A stretch of DNA of 64,000 nt. Origin: Thermogemmatispora sp042408965 (GTDB taxonomy: Bacteria; Chloroflexota; Ktedonobacteria; Ktedonobacterales; Ktedonobacteraceae). Shown here in pieces: positions 51,239 to 60,444 of this stretch (positions are counted from its first letter, which is position 1; each line of letters opens with the position of its first letter). The position numbers were made by a program, and so were the translations under genes. The notes beneath the pieces were generated by a model, which saw nothing but the letters and a program-made list of their open reading frames with translations, had not been told where the DNA came from and searched no databases. The DNA lies in assembly GCA_042408965.1 (NCBI GenBank), contig JBHOQN010000005.1, forward strand, positions 48,298 through 112,297, written 5' to 3'.

Positions 51239-52429
51239 ATGTCCTCGATGTATCCCCCCTATGGGAGCGGAGTGGCGGGCCAGGTCTGCCAGCGTTGTGG
51301 TATGCCGCTTCCGCCCAATGAAATGTATTGCAGCAATTGTGGCCACTACAATGCTCAGGCTGGCGGTTTTCAGGGAGGCCCCCCGTCCCAGGGTCCGGTC
51401 AGCAATCCGTGGGGGGCTGGCACTCCTCCTTACCCAAGCACAGCCTATGGGCAAAACTCCTATCCGGGCGTCTCCTCCCCTCAGTGGGGGCAGCCAGCGA
51501 GCGGGCCATCCTCATCGCCCTCCTATGGAGGGATCGCCACACCCCCCCATGGAGCCGGGCCTGGCGATTACTACGGCGCCCAGGCGCCTGCGCCTTACCC
51601 TCCGGGAGGACTGCAACCGGGGGGGTATGCCCCACCCTCTCCCTCGGGTGGCTTTGCGCCTCCAACGCCGCCCAGAGGACGCCCGCGTACAGGGCTGCTG
51701 GTGCTGATGATTGTGCTGGTCCTCGTTGTTGTGGCCGGTGGAGTCGGCGCCTTGGCTCTGGTGAGGGGAAACAGCAAGAGCACGACGCCGACGGTGGTCC
51801 CCAGGACCTCCTCGCAGGCAACGACCTCCCCAGCTACCCCGCCCCTTTTCAGCGATACCTTTGCCAATAATAATCAGGGCTGGGATCTGACCAGCGTTCC
51901 CGGACGCTACTCGGTCAAGCTGGGGAATGGTCAGCTCTTGCTTGAAGAGGACAATAATCACATTCTTCCGGAGTTTGTGCCGGGCAAGACCTTCGATAAC
52001 TTCCGCCTGGACGTGGACGTGGCCATTACGAAGGGGACGCAGGATAACAGTGGCTTCGGCGTCTATATCCGCGGCGCCTCCAACCAGAACACGGAGCTGG
52101 CGACCTTCTATCGCTTTGCCATGTACGGCGACTCGACCTATGCGATCTTTAAGGGAATGGTCGATGCCTCTGGCCAGCCGCAAAACGACCAGAAGCTGGT
52201 CGGCTACCTTCCGACGTCCGCGTTGAAGCCTATAGGCCAGGTCAACCATGTGGAGATTCTGGCCAGAGGGGCGACGATGACCCTGACAGTGAATGGTCAG
52301 ACGCTGAACACGGTGACCGACAACAGCTACAAGAGTGGTACAATTGCTCTGTACGTCTCGAACCTGCCCGATACTCCCAAGGGTGTTGTGGTGGCGTTCT
52401 CAAATCTGGTGATCTACCCGGTCTCGTAA
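51239..52429 (+). CDS. Zinc-ribbon, Pro/Gly-rich single-pass membrane protein with exported beta-sandwich domain
   Basis: A 396-residue protein. Residues about 16-40 are a zinc ribbon (CQRCGMPLPPNEMYCSNCGH). A Pro/Gly/Tyr-rich disordered region (about 41-145) leads to one membrane helix (TGLLVLMIVLVLVVVAGGVG). Outside, residues about 200-395 look like a DUF1080/concanavalin-type domain: FSDTFANNNQGWDLTS, FRLDVDVAITKGTQDNSGFG, VNHVEILARGATMTLTVNGQ. A cytoplasmic zinc ribbon linked to an outer lectin-like domain is common in Ktedonobacteria and Chloroflexota; its function is not known. It ends before a bidirectional hairpin. Confidence 0.75.
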   Translation: MSSMYPPYGSGVAGQVCQRCGMPLPPNEMYCSNCGHYNAQAGGFQGGPPSQGPVSNPWGAGTPPYPSTAYGQNSYPGVSSPQWGQPASGPSSSPSYGGIATPPHGAGPGDYYGAQAPAPYPPGGLQPGGYAPPSPSGGFAPPTPPRGRPRTGLLVLMIVLVLVVVAGGVGALALVRGNSKSTTPTVVPRTSSQATTSPATPPLFSDTFANNNQGWDLTSVPGRYSVKLGNGQLLLEEDNNHILPEFVPGKTFDNFRLDVDVAITKGTQDNSGFGVYIRGASNQNTELATFYRFAMYGDSTYAIFKGMVDASGQPQNDQKLVGYLPTSALKPIGQVNHVEILARGATMTLTVNGQTLNTVTDNSYKSGTIALYVSNLPDTPKGVVVAFSNLVIYPVS

Positions 52430-52486
52430 CCCTGAGGCCAACGTCAGGCTGCATCTCCCATCACAGGAAACAGGCCCGCGCTCATC

Positions 52487-52532
52487 GAGGGAGCCATCGC
52501 GAGGCAGTGGCCCCGCCCGCGATGGCTCCCTC
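52487..52532. terminator. 15-bp perfect hairpin, bidirectional terminator
   Basis: GAGGGAGCCATCGCG (52487-52501) and CGCGATGGCTCCCTC (52518-52532) pair perfectly; TTCTTT follows on the plus strand. It lies between convergent genes. Confidence 0.8.
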
Positions 52533-52579
52533 TTCTTTCAGATCTGGATCTGGAGAGCCAGGAGCAGGTCTCAGGCCCT

Positions 52580-54427
52580 TCAGGATGGCGCTGGCTGAAA
52601 GACCAGATAGCCCTCGAACAGATACGTGCGGTACCGGGACGCCGAGGACTGCTGGCGCGCCTGGAAGGCCGCTACCTGTGCTCTGCCTGTCGTGGCGTCG
52701 AGCAGCCCCGCGGCAATAGGAAAGACGTAGGCGGGCCGCGGCGAGGCGTCGACCACGCTCCGGTAAGGACTGTAGCGGTTGAAGCCTGGTTGGAGCCGGG
52801 CATTGAGTACGCTGCAGATGATATCTTCGCGACTCATGAATATGAGCCAGTTGCACGTCCAGTACTCTGAGTATACTCTTGTTGCTCCGATCTGCTCTAG
52901 ATCATTAATAACCGTCATGCGCCGCTGATAGTCGGCCTTGGCCGCTGGAAGCTCCCCGAACGCCCGCACGGTTCCGCAGAGGAAGGTCAGAGCCACCAGC
53001 GCCAGGAGCACGACATTGAGGGCCGCAGCGGCGCGTGTCCTCCAGCCCTGTCCGCGCCAGCCCTGTCCCGGTGCAGCGAGGGGGAGAGACTGGAGCCTGT
53101 GCCAGACGGGCCAGAGGAGGATCGGCAGGGCGATGAGCAGACACGTCAGATAGCGAAAGGTTGTCTCCGGCGAAACCGCGGCGACGGGTGCAATGGCGTA
53201 GAGACCGAGGGTCAGCGCGACGCTCAGGAGGATACCCAGTTGCAGGCAGAGCCGCACAGCCTGGCTACGACGCTCAGGGTCCAGCTCGGTCAGCGCTATC
53301 AGGCGCCACCAGGCGGGTTGGAGCAGCCGGCGCACTCCTTGCAGGCAGAGTACCGTGGCCAGCCCTCCCAGGGCAAGGTAGCCCAGTCCCCAGCCGACCT
53401 GGAAGAGTACGCAGGGCAGCGTGGCCGGGGTTGGCAGTCCCCACGGAGGAATAGCGGCGATTGGACAGCGCGGGTTCGCTCCCGTGGCCCAGGGCAGGGC
53501 GATGAAGAGCGCTCCGCTGATCTGATTGAGCCAGGTGAGGTGCCGTGCGAGCATGTCGCTGGCGCCGCCGTGATGGATTGAAAGGAGCACGGCCAGCGAA
53601 TTCTGGCTGAGCGGGGCTGTCAGATTGTAGTAGATCAGGGGAGCCGCGCCGATGAGCAGCCCGCTCAGCAGACTCAGGCCCTGCCATTGCAGCAGCTCCC
53701 GCCGACAGAAGAGCAGAAGCAAGAGACCCGCTGCCAGGACAAAGGGGCCGATCAGGAAATCAACCCAGATGGCCAGCCCGATGCTGAGGCCCAGCAGTCC
53801 GTAGACCAGGCTACGTCTGCCGATACGCTCATTCCGGCGATCGCCAGTGAGGGCCAGCCAGCCCGCCAGCCAGCAGATGAGTGGAGCAAACATCAACAGC
53901 TCTGGATACTCGCCTGAGGCGCGCATCTGCAGAAAGAGAACATCGGCTGAACCCAGGCTCAGCAACGTCACGCTCGCCAGGGCGAAGCGGCGACCGTAGA
54001 GAAGTCGGAGCAGGTAATAGGTGCTGATGAGGAAGCCGGTGTTGAAGAAGAGCAGGCCAAGACGCAGGGTGAAGAGCGTGGGACCGAAGAGACGGAAGAG
54101 CACGGCTGCGACGTAGCCCTCCAGCGGCCCCATGTAGGGCAGGCCGTAGAAGAAGACCGGGTGGTCGCCCTGGTAAGCCACGTGCAGGGCTACCAGCCCC
54201 ATATTGGCCTCGTCGCTGTTAGTCTGGGGCCAGTGAAAGGCAATAAGGATCAGGCGCAGCACCTCGGCGAGAGCCACGCAGAGCAGCAGCCAGCCCTCGT
54301 GCAGGACTGGTCGCAGGCCTTTGCAGAGGAGCGCCAGTCTGGATGGAAGTATCTGGTCTTGCATCGTCCTCCACGAATCAGTGCAAACGAAATGGTGCTT
54401 CCCAAGAGGCGAAGCCGTTGAGAGCAT
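52580..54427 (-). CDS. Polytopic glycosyltransferase of the GT39/ArnT-like superfamily
   Basis: A 615-residue membrane protein with about 11-12 helices. Near the start, FHWPQTNSDEANMGLVALHV carries the D-E motif of GT-C enzymes in the first outer loop, followed by YGLPYMGPLEGYVAAVLFRLFG. The C-terminal third is an outer domain (YRRMTVINDLEQIGATRVYSEYWTCNWLIFMSREDII). Such enzymes use polyprenyl-linked sugars. ATG 54364 with GGAGGA just upstream is a plausible shorter start (594 residues). No neighbouring sugar genes hint at a substrate. Confidence 0.72.
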   Translation of the reverse strand: MLSTASPLGKHHFVCTDSWRTMQDQILPSRLALLCKGLRPVLHEGWLLLCVALAEVLRLILIAFHWPQTNSDEANMGLVALHVAYQGDHPVFFYGLPYMGPLEGYVAAVLFRLFGPTLFTLRLGLLFFNTGFLISTYYLLRLLYGRRFALASVTLLSLGSADVLFLQMRASGEYPELLMFAPLICWLAGWLALTGDRRNERIGRRSLVYGLLGLSIGLAIWVDFLIGPFVLAAGLLLLLFCRRELLQWQGLSLLSGLLIGAAPLIYYNLTAPLSQNSLAVLLSIHHGGASDMLARHLTWLNQISGALFIALPWATGANPRCPIAAIPPWGLPTPATLPCVLFQVGWGLGYLALGGLATVLCLQGVRRLLQPAWWRLIALTELDPERRSQAVRLCLQLGILLSVALTLGLYAIAPVAAVSPETTFRYLTCLLIALPILLWPVWHRLQSLPLAAPGQGWRGQGWRTRAAAALNVVLLALVALTFLCGTVRAFGELPAAKADYQRRMTVINDLEQIGATRVYSEYWTCNWLIFMSREDIICSVLNARLQPGFNRYSPYRSVVDASPRPAYVFPIAAGLLDATTGRAQVAAFQARQQSSASRYRTYLFEGYLVFQPAPS

Positions 54428-54550
54428 CTCTTCGATGTCTAACGAGTCTGGAGGGCGGGAAGTTACCAGGGTGACCTTCCTCTATCCACCTGGAGATCTG
54501 ATCGGGCCTCTCCAATCCAACCCGATCCTGTCCTGTTCTGTTCGGTGCGC

Positions 54551-55528
54551 TCAGCAGGCCTCCTGAGCGAGTGCGTGGGCGTAGACGCCCGGATCGACGT
54601 TTCCACCGCTGACGATGCAGCAGACACGCCTGCCCTGGAAACGGGCGGGGTTGACCAGGATGGCTCCCAGGGCCAGTGCTCCCGTTGGCTCGACCTTGAG
54701 GTTCGTCAGCAAGAAGTAGCGTCGTAGGGCTTCCAGGGTGATCGCGTCGGGGACCTCGATGATGTCACTCGCGCCCTGGCGGATGATCTCCCAGTTGAGC
54801 CTGCCGAGTGCAAGTGTACGGGCGCCATCTGCCACCGTGTCGGGTTCCTGGGCGTTGCTGACAGGTTGACCGCGGCGCAGGGAGAGCGCTGCGTCGTTGC
54901 CCGCCAGCGGCTCCGCGCCGATGATTTCTGTGCGCCGGTTGAGGTAGTCACGGGCGATGATCTGGCCAGAGATCAGGCCTCCGCCACCGACGGGGACGAG
55001 CAGGGCGTCGATCTCAGCGCCGTTGAAGACCTCCTTGCCCAGAGTGGAGTTGCCCGCGACCACGCGGTAGTCATCATAGGCGGGCGCCACAAAGGCGCCT
55101 GGCTGCTTGTGCACAAGCTCCTCGACACGCGCCTGACGGCTCACGCGGCGCACGTCTGTCAGATCAACGGTGCCTCCGTAGGCCTGCACCGCCTCGATTT
55201 TGACGCGCGCGGAGGTCGTTGGCATCACGATGGTGGCGCTCTTTCCGAGCAACCTGGCGGCATATGCTACTGCCTGTCCGAAGTTTCCCGATGAGGCTGC
55301 GATGATCTGGCGCTCAGGCACACTGCTGAGCAACTGGTAGGCGGCGCGAAACTTGAAACTGCCAGTGTACTGGAAGGTTTCGCTGGCAATCAGAATCTCG
55401 CAACCGAGCTGCTGCGAGAGCCGTGGGGCAGGAAGCAGCAGCGTCGGACGGACATGGCGCGGTAACGTCTGCCAGACGTGGCTGATCCAGTCCGGTGTCA
55501 GCTCTGGTGCCAGTTCATAGGTACGCAT
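54551..55528 (-). CDS. Threonine/serine dehydratase-like PLP enzyme
   Basis: A 325-residue fold-type II PLP protein: YTGSFKFRAAYQLL (the PLP Lys), ASSGNFGQAVAYAARLLGKSATIVMP, the phosphate loop VPVGGGGLISG, and C-terminal CIVSGGNVDP. It lacks a C-terminal ACT regulatory domain, so it is like catabolic threonine dehydratase or serine/threonine racemase, which sequence alone cannot separate. It would deaminate threonine to 2-oxobutyrate or serine to pyruvate. It lies upstream of the minus-strand GT39-like gene with a 120-base gap. Confidence 0.85.
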   Translation of the reverse strand: MRTYELAPELTPDWISHVWQTLPRHVRPTLLLPAPRLSQQLGCEILIASETFQYTGSFKFRAAYQLLSSVPERQIIAASSGNFGQAVAYAARLLGKSATIVMPTTSARVKIEAVQAYGGTVDLTDVRRVSRQARVEELVHKQPGAFVAPAYDDYRVVAGNSTLGKEVFNGAEIDALLVPVGGGGLISGQIIARDYLNRRTEIIGAEPLAGNDAALSLRRGQPVSNAQEPDTVADGARTLALGRLNWEIIRQGASDIIEVPDAITLEALRRYFLLTNLKVEPTGALALGAILVNPARFQGRRVCCIVSGGNVDPGVYAHALAQEAC

Positions 55529-55694
55529 AGGCGCGTAGCTCCTGATCCTCCTGAATCTGACAGAACGCTGGAGAGTGAGAGGGTCTGCTGTCTCTCTACA
55601 GAGACAGCAGATCGCTGAGTATACGATCTATGCGCGGAACGAGCGTCAGCGCATCAGCGTCGCGCCAGGACTGGCGGCGGCGCCTCTCGTCATG

Positions 55695-57095
55695 CTAGCG
55701 ATGGTCATCCGTCTCCGTGAGGCTGCCCTCGGCGGTGGGGTTGAGTCCCACGGCCGCATCGGCGCTGACAGCCTCCTCGGGCTGAGGGGCGCGCTCGCGC
55801 AGAATCTGGTAGAGAATGATCGAGCCGAACGTTGCCACACCGATGGCACTCAGGGAGAAGTTGCCGATGTTCAGCGCCAGGTTGCCGGTGCCGACCGTCA
55901 GCGCGAAGGCCACGGTAATCAGATTGCGGCTCTTCGAGAAGTCCACGCGATTCTCCACCCAGATGCGGCCGCCGGTCGCGGCGATCAGGCCGAAGAGGAC
56001 GATCGCCAGCCCTCCGATGACGCCGGTCGGAATGGTCATGATCAGCGCGCCGAACTTGGGGCAGAAGCCCAAGAGGATGGCAACGATCGCTGCAATGATG
56101 AAAATAAATGTAGAGTAGATACGTGTGACTGCCATCACACCGATGTTCTCCGCGTAGGTGGTGACCCCTGTACCACCTCCCAGACCAGCCACGATCGTAG
56201 AGAGACCATCGCCGAGGAAGGCGCGCCCCACATAGCGGTCCAGGTTGCGTCCCGTCATGGCAGCGACGGCCTTGACATGCCCGGTGTTCTCGGCGACGAG
56301 GATGATGGCAACTGGAGCGATCAGGGCGATGGCATTGCCCGAGAAGCTAGGTGTGGAGAAGTGCGGCAGTCCGATCCAGGCTGCCTTCGCTACGCCGCTG
56401 AAGTCAATGGCCTTCCCGAGGCCGAAGCCGTTGGCGAAGAGCAGGTAGACGAGGTAGCCGATGATGCCGCCCAGCAGGATCGGGAGACGACGCAGGGGCC
56501 CCGGCAGAAAGACTGCTACAAAGGCGACGGCCAGAACGGTGATCAGTCCCATCCAGGTGTCGAAGGCTGAGCCCGTCACGTCGCCCACGGCCACGGGGGC
56601 CAGATTCAACCCGATGACGGCCACGACGGCGCCGGTGACCACGGGCGGCATGAGGACATCAATCCAGCGGTAGCCGGCGAACATTACAATCAGACCGATG
56701 ATTGCGTAGACAACTCCTGCGGCGATGATCCCGCCCAGGGCTACCCCGATGTTTGGATTGAGACCGGAGCCGTGGAACCCGCTGGCGAAGCCCGTTGCGG
56801 CTAGGACGACGGCGATGAAGGAGAAGCTCGAGCCGAGATAGCTGGGCACCCGTCCGCCGACGATGACGAAGAAGAGCAGAGTGCCGATGCCGGAGAAAAA
56901 GATCGCTGTGTTGGGATCAAACCCCATCAGAATGGGGGCCAGCACAGTGGAACCGAACATGGCCAGCACATGCTGCAGACCAACCAGAATGCTCTGTCCC
57001 CAGGGAAGACGCTCATCGGGAGCGATGATGCCCTCTGTCTTGAGCGTCCAGCCAGGGAAATAGCCGCGCGGCTCCGCAGTTTCGCTTGTCGCCAT
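55695..57095 (-). CDS. NCS2 uracil/xanthine permease
   Basis: A 466-residue nucleobase:cation symporter-2 transporter with 12-14 membrane segments: SILVGLQHVLAMFGSTVLAPILMGF (family hallmark), ISGIGTLLFFVIVGGRVPSYLGSSFSF-type segment 3, VALIAPVAIILVAENTGHV (the conserved Glu of segment 8) and GLGGGTGVTTYAENIGVMAVTRIYS. It is closest in pattern to uracil permeases (UraA/RutG). AAGGAGG lies before the ATG. Its leader of about 150 bases holds two adjacent palindromes and its promoter region a dyad; a TetR gene is divergent. Confidence 0.88.
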   Translation of the reverse strand: MATSETAEPRGYFPGWTLKTEGIIAPDERLPWGQSILVGLQHVLAMFGSTVLAPILMGFDPNTAIFFSGIGTLLFFVIVGGRVPSYLGSSFSFIAVVLAATGFASGFHGSGLNPNIGVALGGIIAAGVVYAIIGLIVMFAGYRWIDVLMPPVVTGAVVAVIGLNLAPVAVGDVTGSAFDTWMGLITVLAVAFVAVFLPGPLRRLPILLGGIIGYLVYLLFANGFGLGKAIDFSGVAKAAWIGLPHFSTPSFSGNAIALIAPVAIILVAENTGHVKAVAAMTGRNLDRYVGRAFLGDGLSTIVAGLGGGTGVTTYAENIGVMAVTRIYSTFIFIIAAIVAILLGFCPKFGALIMTIPTGVIGGLAIVLFGLIAATGGRIWVENRVDFSKSRNLITVAFALTVGTGNLALNIGNFSLSAIGVATFGSIILYQILRERAPQPEEAVSADAAVGLNPTAEGSLTETDDHR

Positions 57096-57204
57096 GCAAA
57101 GACCTCCTTGGATAACGGGTAATGAGCGGATGGAACGTGTGGGCAGCCTGACTGACGCTACCCGGAGTGCATGGTGAGCTGCTTGTGAGCGCTGATACCT
57201 CCTT

Positions 57205-57263
57205 CCGCCTGTCAGGCGGCTGGCCTGGCAGGCCCAGGATATGTATACTGTCTATTATACAGT
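57205..57263 (-). promoter_or_regulatory. Permease promoter with overlapping dyad and two leader hairpins
   Basis: On the minus strand TATAAT (57259-57254) sits inside ACTGT-N7-ACAGT (57263-57247). It is followed by two back-to-back hairpins in the presumed mRNA: GGCCTG-C-CAGGCC (57234-57222) and CCGCCTG-A-CAGGCGG (57219-57205). No clear -35 is present. A dyad over the -10 beside a divergent TetR gene is the usual layout of TetR repression. Confidence 0.5.
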
Positions 57264-57561
57264 CTGCAGGCTGTGATTCGCTATCCTCCCTAGCGGGAGG
57301 GCAGGTGTAGAGCCACTGGAGATCATCTGGTAAGCGTGCCCTTCCCGGCTCTGATACAATAGGGGCAGGGCATCTGGCAGGAAGACGATGCCAGGCCGGG
57401 CCGGGCCGGGCTGCCCTGAGCGAGATGTGAGAGCGGCCGCCCGGCCAGAGGTGGCGGGAGTACATGCTGGAAGAGGGCCGGGGAGGGTAACGGGCGGAGG
57501 GAGAGGTCACTCAAGAGCCAGGTGCCGCGACTCCTCAAGAAAATGGGAGGCCTGGGAGCAC

Positions 57562-58239
57562 GTGAGCAACAATGACGTCTCCACCCACGTCGAGGGCCGT
57601 TCGGTCCGCGAAGCCATCCTGGCGGCTGCTGTGGAGCTCTTCTCGCGTTATGGCTATCATGCTGCGCCGTTGCGCGATATCGCCAGAATCGCCGGCATTC
57701 AGGCGGCGAGCATCTACTATCACTACACCAACAAGCAAGCGCTCCTCGTTGAGATCATGGAAACGTATATGCAGCGCCTCAACAGCAATCTCGAGCGTAT
57801 CCTGCGTGAGTACAGCGACCCCCTGGAGCGCCTGCATGCAGCCATTGCCAATCATATTCGTCTGCACACCACCTTTAAAGCCGAGTTTTTCATCATTGAT
57901 ACAGAGATTCGCGCGCTCGAGGGTTCCAGTCGGGACTATATCATCTCGCTGCGTGATCGCTATGAGGAGCTGGTTCAGGAGATCCTGCGCGATGGGATGG
58001 AGCGTGGCTTCTTTCGCCACAGCGATATCAAAGTGACCTCCTACGCCCTGATCGCCATGTGCACGGAGGTGGCCGCCTGGTTTCGCCCCGGCGGCAGACT
58101 TACCGTACAGCAGGTCATCGACCTCTACAGTGGACTGATTATGCGGGGGCTGCTTCAGGGAGGAGATCACCAGCAAACGCGGGAGGCAGCAGAGCATATT
58201 TCACCCCCTGTTTCCGATGCAGGCGCTGAAGGGCCGTAA
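57562..58239 (+). CDS. TetR-family transcriptional regulator
   Basis: A 225-residue regulator from a GTG start. The N-terminal HTH reads VREAILAAAVELFSRYGYHAAPLRDIARIAGIQAASIYYHYTNKQALL. The C-terminal ligand and dimer domain includes HIRLHTTFKAEFFIIDTEIRAL and YALIAMCTEVAAWFRPGGRLTVQQVIDLYSGLIMRGL, resembling TetR_C_41/KstR-like regulators of lipid and acyl-CoA metabolism. The last 33 codons overlap the end of the convergent dehydrogenase gene. GGGAG lies just upstream of GTG 57562; the frame open to 57388 has no HTH-like content. It is divergent from the nucleobase permease. Confidence 0.85.
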   Translation: MSNNDVSTHVEGRSVREAILAAAVELFSRYGYHAAPLRDIARIAGIQAASIYYHYTNKQALLVEIMETYMQRLNSNLERILREYSDPLERLHAAIANHIRLHTTFKAEFFIIDTEIRALEGSSRDYIISLRDRYEELVQEILRDGMERGFFRHSDIKVTSYALIAMCTEVAAWFRPGGRLTVQQVIDLYSGLIMRGLLQGGDHQQTREAAEHISPPVSDAGAEGP

Positions 58240-59227
58240 CGGCCTCTGCGAGCGGCAGGCGTTCCGTAATCAGTGCCTCGACGTTGATCTGCTTGCTGGC
58301 GATCAGCTCCAGGGCACGTGCGAAGTAAGCAGGGGTGTGATGAAAGACACCCTTGAGCGTTACCTCGTCGTAGTGGAGGGGGCGCGTTTCCAGAGAGACC
58401 CTGGTGCCGGCAGCGCAGCCACCGAAGAGATTGACCAGCCCTCCGCGGCGGACGAGGGTCGTGGCCAGCTCCCACGTTTCGGGCGTACCTACTGCCTCGA
58501 TGACCACGTCGGCCCCGCGGGCCTCGGGGGTTGCCTCGCGCAGCAGGGTACGTTGTTCTTCCAGCGAGAGGCCGCCAGTTTCAAAGACGCGCGCGGCGCC
58601 GAACTGTCGCGCGAGTGTCAGGCGTTCCTCGCCGTGACCGCTGACGAGCACGTGCGCACCCGCCAGGTGGGCGGCGGCTGTCAGGAGCAGCCCCAGGGGA
58701 CCAGAGCCGATGATGAGGACCGTATCGCCAGGGCGGATCTCGCTGGCTTCCACGCCGTGGAGGGCGCAGGCCAGAGGCTCCGTCAGGGCTGCTGCGACGA
58801 AGGAGGTATCCCGTGGCAGGTGGTAAAGGTTGTGGCGCACGATGCGCTCAGGAACAAGCAGGTACTCGGCGTAGGCCCCGTTCAGCAGGAGAAGATCCTC
58901 ACAGAGGCTGAAGCGGCCGCGCTGGCAGTAGAAGCACTGGCCGCAGGGGGCTGAGTTGGCCGCCACAACGGCGTCGCCCTCTCGCCAGGCGCTCACACCG
59001 GCTCCTGTGGCAGCGATGATCCCGGCTGCCTCGTGGCCAAAGCCGGCGGGGGGATTCTTGAAGAGGAGCGGGTGGCCTCGCCGATAGGTCTTGAGATCCG
59101 TGCCACAGGTTGTGGCCGCCGCAACCTGTAACAGCACCTCCCCGGAACCCGGCTCCGGAATGGGTCGTTGCTCCATGCGAATATCCATCGGCGCATAGAA
59201 CATCGCCGCCAGCATGCTTGCTCTCAT
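58139..59227 (-). CDS. Zinc-dependent medium-chain alcohol/polyol dehydrogenase
   Basis: A 362-residue MDR enzyme. Catalytic zinc ligands are Cys41 (TTCGTDLKTYRRGHP) and His65-Glu66 (GFGHEAAG); structural zinc Cys95, 98, 101 and 109 (CGQCFYCQRGRFSLC). The NAD(P) fold is VLIIGSGPLGLLLTAAAHLAG. It resembles sorbitol, threonine and galactitol-1-phosphate dehydrogenases; the substrate is not clear. AAGGAG precedes ATG 59227 by five bases; the frame opens at a TTG at 59248. Its end overlaps the TetR gene by 101 bases on the opposite strand. Confidence 0.87.
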   Translation of the reverse strand: MRASMLAAMFYAPMDIRMEQRPIPEPGSGEVLLQVAAATTCGTDLKTYRRGHPLLFKNPPAGFGHEAAGIIAATGAGVSAWREGDAVVAANSAPCGQCFYCQRGRFSLCEDLLLLNGAYAEYLLVPERIVRHNLYHLPRDTSFVAAALTEPLACALHGVEASEIRPGDTVLIIGSGPLGLLLTAAAHLAGAHVLVSGHGEERLTLARQFGAARVFETGGLSLEEQRTLLREATPEARGADVVIEAVGTPETWELATTLVRRGGLVNLFGGCAAGTRVSLETRPLHYDEVTLKGVFHHTPAYFARALELIASKQINVEALITERLPLAEAVTALQRLHRKQGVKYALLPPAFAGDLLPEAAPA

Positions 59228-59319
59228 ACGTCTCCTTACCCTGATCAATGCTTGCTGCTGTTATTGTGATCCGTGGAGGCGAGGCTGTCAAGGTTGCGTC
59301 AGGCCACCGGGGAATGGAG

Positions 59320-60444
59320 TCAGCCGATGGTGGTCTCCAAGAGCGTATCGGGATCGCGATCGGAGCTATCGCTGCTGGCGAACAGCCGGTAGCGATATGG
59401 CAGGCGATCCACGGCCGTCAACTCCAGTTCCTGCAGTGGTGGATAGACAAAGGGTGCTGTCATATCGAGGCCCAGTTCCTCGCGGACGCGCAGAATCTGG
59501 TCCTCGATGGGCGGTGAGAGATACTCCTGGAAGAGCAGGAAGCAGCCAAGGCTGGCACTGATCATCTGTTTGATATGGGCATCCTCGCGCTTGGTATGGA
59601 AGTGCGGACTCTGCGACTGGTATTGTTCGAGCAGGATGTGATGGGGCAGAGCGTGCAGCGAGGTTGCTTTGAAGAGCAGATCGAGGAGCTGGAACGTCTC
59701 CACGGAGAAACCGGAGGAGAAGCGCAGCGCGCGTGCCGTGCCCATGGTCATGCCCTGTTCTCCAGCGTTGGAGGAGATGATCTGTTCGCTCAGACCGAAC
59801 CAGTCGTTGAGCAGCGAGGAGAAGATCGGGGAGATGACGCTGGTACAGCGGCCCAGCGGAGTGTGCTCGAGCTGTCCGTTGCGCACAGCGGGTTTGGAGG
59901 CCCAGCAGACGCGGACGTTATGGAGGGTCGCCGCCTCGTGGTAGGCGTAGGTGGAATCTGCGGCGAGGAAAAGGCGCCCCAGCGCCAGGGTGTACTCCAG
60001 CAGAGCGCAGGGCACAAGGTTATCGGCATCGTAGAAGACGACCCAGCGTGGAAAGCGCAGCAGATCGGCCAGCAAGGTGCCAATGTACATGCCTTCTCCT
60101 TTGCCGTCGCGTACCAGGCCATCGGGTCCCAGGATGGAATCGAGGCCATGACTGTGGAAGAAGGCCGCCAGCGCTGCGTCCTTCTGGTGGATGACGTAGA
60201 TATGCAGGTGGGAAGTCAGGTGGGCTCGCAGGCCCCTGACGAGATCTCCGTACTCCTGTTGTGGGCAGTTGGTCACGACGATGATGGGACTGCTGACAGG
60301 GAGGTACCACAGGACTCCTGCAAGGGTGTCCATGCTCTCAGTTTTGTGGGAGATCACAAAAGCGGTGTGGGCCAGAAAATGCGAGATATCGTGGAGGTTC
60401 TCTTCTTCGAGCAGGTGGGAGAATCTGACGGTGTTGATGAGCAT
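59320..60444 (-). CDS. mpgS: Mannosyl-3-phosphoglycerate synthase
   Basis: A 374-residue GT55-family glycosyltransferase that joins GDP-mannose and 3-phosphoglycerate, the first step to mannosylglycerate, an osmolyte and heat protectant. Motifs: IIVVTNCPQQEY, GPDGLVRDGKGEGMYIGTLL (GKGEG 114-118), VVFYDADNLVPCALLEYTL (D139-A-D141 metal motif), RVCWASKPAVRNGQL and SNAGEQGMTMGTARALRFSSGFSVET. A long N-terminal extension of the frame (to 60594) is not conserved-looking; ATG 60444 is used. The phosphatase MpgP that would finish mannosylglycerate is not in the window. Confidence 0.87.
   Translation of the reverse strand: MLINTVRFSHLLEEENLHDISHFLAHTAFVISHKTESMDTLAGVLWYLPVSSPIIVVTNCPQQEYGDLVRGLRAHLTSHLHIYVIHQKDAALAAFFHSHGLDSILGPDGLVRDGKGEGMYIGTLLADLLRFPRWVVFYDADNLVPCALLEYTLALGRLFLAADSTYAYHEAATLHNVRVCWASKPAVRNGQLEHTPLGRCTSVISPIFSSLLNDWFGLSEQIISSNAGEQGMTMGTARALRFSSGFSVETFQLLDLLFKATSLHALPHHILLEQYQSQSPHFHTKREDAHIKQMISASLGCFLLFQEYLSPPIEDQILRVREELGLDMTAPFVYPPLQELELTAVDRLPYRYRLFASSDSSDRDPDTLLETTIG

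Noticed and set aside
57388..57561. N-terminal extension of the TetR protein
   Set aside because: The extension is Gly/Arg/Pro-rich, has no ribosome site and precedes the conserved HTH; GTG 57562 is a better start.
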